A DNA stretch of 42,991 bases from SIAJ01 sp036266155 (GTDB lineage: Bacteria > Planctomycetota > Planctomycetia > Gemmatales > Gemmataceae): assembly GCA_036266155.1 (NCBI GenBank), contig DATANR010000283.1:1-42991 (forward strand), in the 5' to 3' direction. Below the pieces are notes generated by a model that made no database searches, was not told the origin of the DNA, and was given only the letters and a program-made list of their open reading frames with translations. Below, piece by piece: positions 40,541 through 42,991 of the stretch. Position 1 is the first letter of the stretch. Every line of letters begins with the position of its first letter. The translations under genes were made by a program, and so were the position numbers.

Positions 40541-42073
40541 ATGAAAACTTCCAACGCCGTGACTTCCGTCAAGGTCCGCATGTATCGGCAGGGCTTCGGA
40601 GACTGTTTCTTATTGTCCTTTTTTCAGGACAAGAAGCGCATCTTCACCATGCTGATCGACTGCGGAATCAAGCTCAACACGAAGTCGAAGGAAGTGCCGA
40701 TCGAGAAAGTGATCGCGGACCTCAAGGCGACACTGACGCCCGACGGCGCGGCCAAACCAAAGCTCGATGTCCTCGTGGCGACGCACGAACATTGGGACCA
40801 CATTGCGTTTTTTCATCCGACACGCTTTCCCGACTTTTTCAACGACTTCGAAATCGGCCAGGTCTGGCTTGCCTGGACGGAAGATCCGGACGACAAGGAG
40901 GCGGCGACAATCAACTCCCGGCTGCGCGATGGCGCCGCGGCGCTCCATGTCGCGGCAATGAAATTACAGGCCGCGGAGAAGGACGAGGCCGATCAGGCCG
41001 CGGACATGCGTTTTGGGCTGGATGTCAAACAAGCACGTATGGAATTCAATCGCAAGATGGATGATGTGCTTGGCTTCTATGGTGTCACCGCACTCAAAAG
41101 TGATAGCGGCATCACCTACAGGACCAACGGCAAGGTGAGCACTCAGACCGAGCAGTCCATGGAGCGGATCATCAAGTTGGGGGCCGATGGCGGCGGCATC
41201 AAGTATTTTTCACCAGGGACAACGGTCGACGAACAATTCGTGCCCAAGGGTGTGAACATATTTGTTCTCGGTCCACCGAAGAGCAGCTTAATCAATCAAT
41301 CCAATCCATCACGCGGCGACGCTCATGAGACGTATCTGAGCATCGACCGATCCGGGATGTCGAGCTTCGTCGACGGGTTGTTGGGCATGGGCGCCGCCGG
41401 CGACGGCAAGGCGTCGAGCGTGGGCAGTCCGTTCGGCAAGGGCGTGGGAATTGCAGCCGACGAGGCCGAGAAGGACCCCTATTTCGCGGACACCTACTTT
41501 GCCAAAAAGGAAGCCTACCGCAAGATCGAACACAATTGGCTCGATCTGGCCGGACAATTCGCGCTGCAACTGGATGGCGCGATTAACAATACAAGCCTCG
41601 TGCTGGCCATCGAACTCGCGGATTCGGGCAAGGTGCTTCTTTTCCCCGGCGACGCTCAGGTCGGAAGCTGGTTGAGCTGGCACGATTTCGAGTGGAAGGT
41701 CAAGAAGGGCTCGACCACGGAGAAGTACACGGCGAAGGACTTATTGAACAACACGGTGCTTTACAAGGTCAGCCATCACGGCAGCCACAATGCCACGGTC
41801 AAGGAAAAGGGCCTGGAATTGATGACCCATGCCGAACTCGTGGCCCTGATCCCGGAAAAGGAAGACAGCTATAGCGGCATCTTGTATCAGCCGCTCTTGG
41901 ACCGGTTGAACGAACTGTGCAAGGGCCGAGTGGTGATCTCGGCGGACGTGAAATATCCTCCGGATGACCTGAAGAAAACACGTCCGCCCGGACTGAGCGC
42001 GGTTGAGTGGGAAGCGTTCAAGAATCAATTAACGATTACACCGCTGTACGTGGAATACACCGTGCTTTCGTAG
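40541..42073 (+). CDS. Metallo-beta-lactamase-fold hydrolase (ComEC/Rec2-like)
   Basis: A 510-aa MBL-fold protein, soluble, without signal peptide. The opening strand VRMYRQGFGDCFLLSFF and LIDCG lead to THEHWDH with H82, H84, D86 and H87. Later metal ligands are D in LFPGDAQ and the histidines in KVSHHGSHN (from 411). This order (GDCFLL ... SHHGS) is that of the ComEC-related nuclease-like MBL family. A helical insert of about 200 residues (around 125-330) breaks the domain and is unusual. It is 6 nt after the HETTH peptidase gene. Whether it cuts nucleic acid or a small molecule is open. Confidence 0.85.
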   Translation: MKTSNAVTSVKVRMYRQGFGDCFLLSFFQDKKRIFTMLIDCGIKLNTKSKEVPIEKVIADLKATLTPDGAAKPKLDVLVATHEHWDHIAFFHPTRFPDFFNDFEIGQVWLAWTEDPDDKEAATINSRLRDGAAALHVAAMKLQAAEKDEADQAADMRFGLDVKQARMEFNRKMDDVLGFYGVTALKSDSGITYRTNGKVSTQTEQSMERIIKLGADGGGIKYFSPGTTVDEQFVPKGVNIFVLGPPKSSLINQSNPSRGDAHETYLSIDRSGMSSFVDGLLGMGAAGDGKASSVGSPFGKGVGIAADEAEKDPYFADTYFAKKEAYRKIEHNWLDLAGQFALQLDGAINNTSLVLAIELADSGKVLLFPGDAQVGSWLSWHDFEWKVKKGSTTEKYTAKDLLNNTVLYKVSHHGSHNATVKEKGLELMTHAELVALIPEKEDSYSGILYQPLLDRLNELCKGRVVISADVKYPPDDLKKTRPPGLSAVEWEAFKNQLTITPLYVEYTVLS

Positions 42074-42221
42074 TGGTCAATTCGTTGCATTGCGTTTCAC
42101 GGGCGCGAGCGCAGGAGGTGGTCTCAGGTCGAAAAACCGAGGTTCCTGGCGCTAGAATTTTCGACTGTCGATTTTTGGTATAAGCCATCTCGCAGCAATT
42201 GGATATGGCAATATTTCGCGT

Positions 42222-42274
42222 GAGAGATTGCCAACCCCCTATATGTCCTTGGCCATCTCTGTTGGCAATCTCTC
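42222..42274. repeat. Perfect 14-bp inverted repeat upstream of the DUF1080 gene
   Basis: GAGAGATTGCCAAC (42222-42235) and GTTGGCAATCTCTC (42261-42274) are exact reverse complements with 25 bp between. It lies in the 267-bp gap after the MBL gene, 67 bp before ATG 42341. It could be an mRNA hairpin ending the MBL transcript or an operator with two half-sites. Confidence 0.65.
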
Positions 42275-42340
42275 CCAACCATGGACAAACGGCTACAACG
42301 AAGAAGTTGGTGAAACGCATTGTCATCTGAGGTCTCTCCC

Positions 42341-42964
42341 ATGCGTATTGTTGCTTGCGTTGCCCTGTTGATTCCGGCGTCCCTTCTCGCCGCCGAGCCG
42401 AAGTCGCTCTTCAACGGCAAGGACCTGACGGGCTGGGAAGGCGACGAGAAGACCTGGCGTGTGGAAGATGGCGCCATCGCCGGCGGATCGCTCGATGCCG
42501 TTGTGCCGCGCAATGAGTTTCTGTGCACGACCAAGACGTACGACCACTTCGAGCTGAAGGTCACCTTCAAATTGCTCGGCGATAAGGACAAGGCCAACGG
42601 CGGCGTGCAGTTTCGCACCAAGCGCATTCCGAAGCACCACGAAGTGAGCGGTTACCAAGCGGACATCGGCCAGAACTACTGGGGCGCCCTTTATGATGAA
42701 AGCCGCCGCAACAAGGTGCTCGCCGGGCCGAAGGCCGAGGACTTGCCGAAGATTATCAAGTTGAATGAGTGGAACGAATACCGCATTCGCGCTGAGGGAC
42801 CGCGCATTCAATTGTGGCTGAACGGCACGCAGACCGTCGACTTCACGGAGACCGATTCAAAGGTTGAGCAGACCGGCATCCTCGGCCTGCAAGTGCACGG
42901 GGGCGGCAAGACGAAGGTGCTCTACAAGGACATCGTGATTGAAGAATTGCCGGCGCCGAAGTAG
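42341..42964 (+). CDS. DUF1080 (3-keto-disaccharide hydrolase-like) secreted protein
   Basis: A 207-aa protein with a signal peptide (MRIVACVALLIPASLLAAEP) and a single DUF1080 domain, a concanavalin-like beta sandwich. Family marks are SLFNGKDLTGWEGDEKTWRVEDGAIAGG split over the start, YDHFELKVTFK, GGVQFRTKRI, WNEYRIRAEG and the closing GILGLQVHGGG. Members hydrolyse 3-keto-glucosides or bind glycans; this one is complete in length. The frame opens at 42320, but ATG 42341 with GAGG 8 nt upstream is the start. A ThuA gene, a frequent partner type, is 7 kb away on the other strand. Confidence 0.92.
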   Translation: MRIVACVALLIPASLLAAEPKSLFNGKDLTGWEGDEKTWRVEDGAIAGGSLDAVVPRNEFLCTTKTYDHFELKVTFKLLGDKDKANGGVQFRTKRIPKHHEVSGYQADIGQNYWGALYDESRRNKVLAGPKAEDLPKIIKLNEWNEYRIRAEGPRIQLWLNGTQTVDFTETDSKVEQTGILGLQVHGGGKTKVLYKDIVIEELPAPK

Positions 42965-42966
42965 GG

Positions 42967-42985
42967 GAAGGCGAGCGGAGCGGCG
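42967..42985. repeat. Partial copy of the GGCGAGCGGAG repeat at the window end
   Basis: GGCGAGCGGAGCGGCGTAA differs from the start of the arm at 9475 by one changed base (CCGCG to CGGCG) within the 19 bases available. The window ends 6 nt later, so the second arm cannot be seen. It sits right after the DUF1080 stop codon. Confidence 0.55.
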
Positions 42986-42991
42986 TAATCC

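Noticed and set aside
42179..42184. TATAAG as a -10 box before the DUF1080 gene
   Set aside because: No acceptable -35 box lies 16-18 bp upstream, so a promoter cannot be supported by sequence alone.

Overview
The window reads as chromosomal DNA of a member of the Planctomycetota. The evidence is the family content: a PSCyt/DUF1549/DUF1553 protein followed by a Tat-exported DUF1501 protein, ThuA and DUF1080 secreted proteins, a WD40 lipoprotein-style secretome, a PknB-type kinase with a periplasmic tail, two small FHA proteins and a Uma2 nuclease. GC is high and long antisense open frames are common. Many starts are TTG or GTG behind good Shine-Dalgarno (SD) sites. No rRNA, tRNA, CRISPR array or insertion sequence was seen. 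The order or family within the phylum is not decided by what I can see.

Layout: 1-5.7 kb holds a copper-oxidase cluster on the plus strand (multicopper oxidase fused to a redoxin, tyrosinase, a small KCPLC membrane protein, and a DJ-1/PfpI isonitrile-hydratase-like protein). A 42-bp palindrome ends it. 5.8-9.1 kb holds two convergent TIR genes: a TIR-NB-ARC-TPR STAND ATPase and a protein made of two different TIR domains in tandem. This is a likely anti-phage/NAD-depletion locus. The 464-bp gap after it carries a strong minus-strand promoter and two large hairpins. 9.6-15 kb holds an HTH module running in frame into a DUF1549/DUF1553 cytochrome protein, then DUF1501, then a HesB-like lipoprotein. 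15-17.9 kb holds a thioredoxin lipoprotein, lspA and an FHA protein.

18-21.3 kb is an enolase-superfamily enzyme / alpha-beta hydrolase / cytochrome P450 run on the plus strand. 21.3-26.4 kb is mostly minus strand: WD40 protein, SDR, FHA, serS, a membrane protein and DinB. Uma2 (plus) follows. 27-32.4 kb is minus strand and mainly housekeeping: gltA with two small unknown genes, a cupin, an RsmC-like methyltransferase, MOSC and gcvPB. 32.5-35.4 kb holds a hybrid sensor kinase coupled to a ThuA gene. 35.5-42.1 kb is a same-strand run: Ser/Thr kinase, small membrane protein, a cytosolic HETTH zinc peptidase and a metallo-beta-lactamase-fold hydrolase. A DUF1080 protein closes the window.

The most interesting parts are: the TIR pair and the attenuator-like leader of the tandem-TIR gene; the HETTH peptidase/MBL pair, which I cannot match to a named system; the sensor kinase whose PAS domain reads about 50 codons upstream of any ATG/GTG/TTG but has an ATC behind a perfect SD; a palindromic repeat that supplies the stop codon of the MOSC gene; and the redoxin-fused multicopper oxidase next to a tyrosinase.
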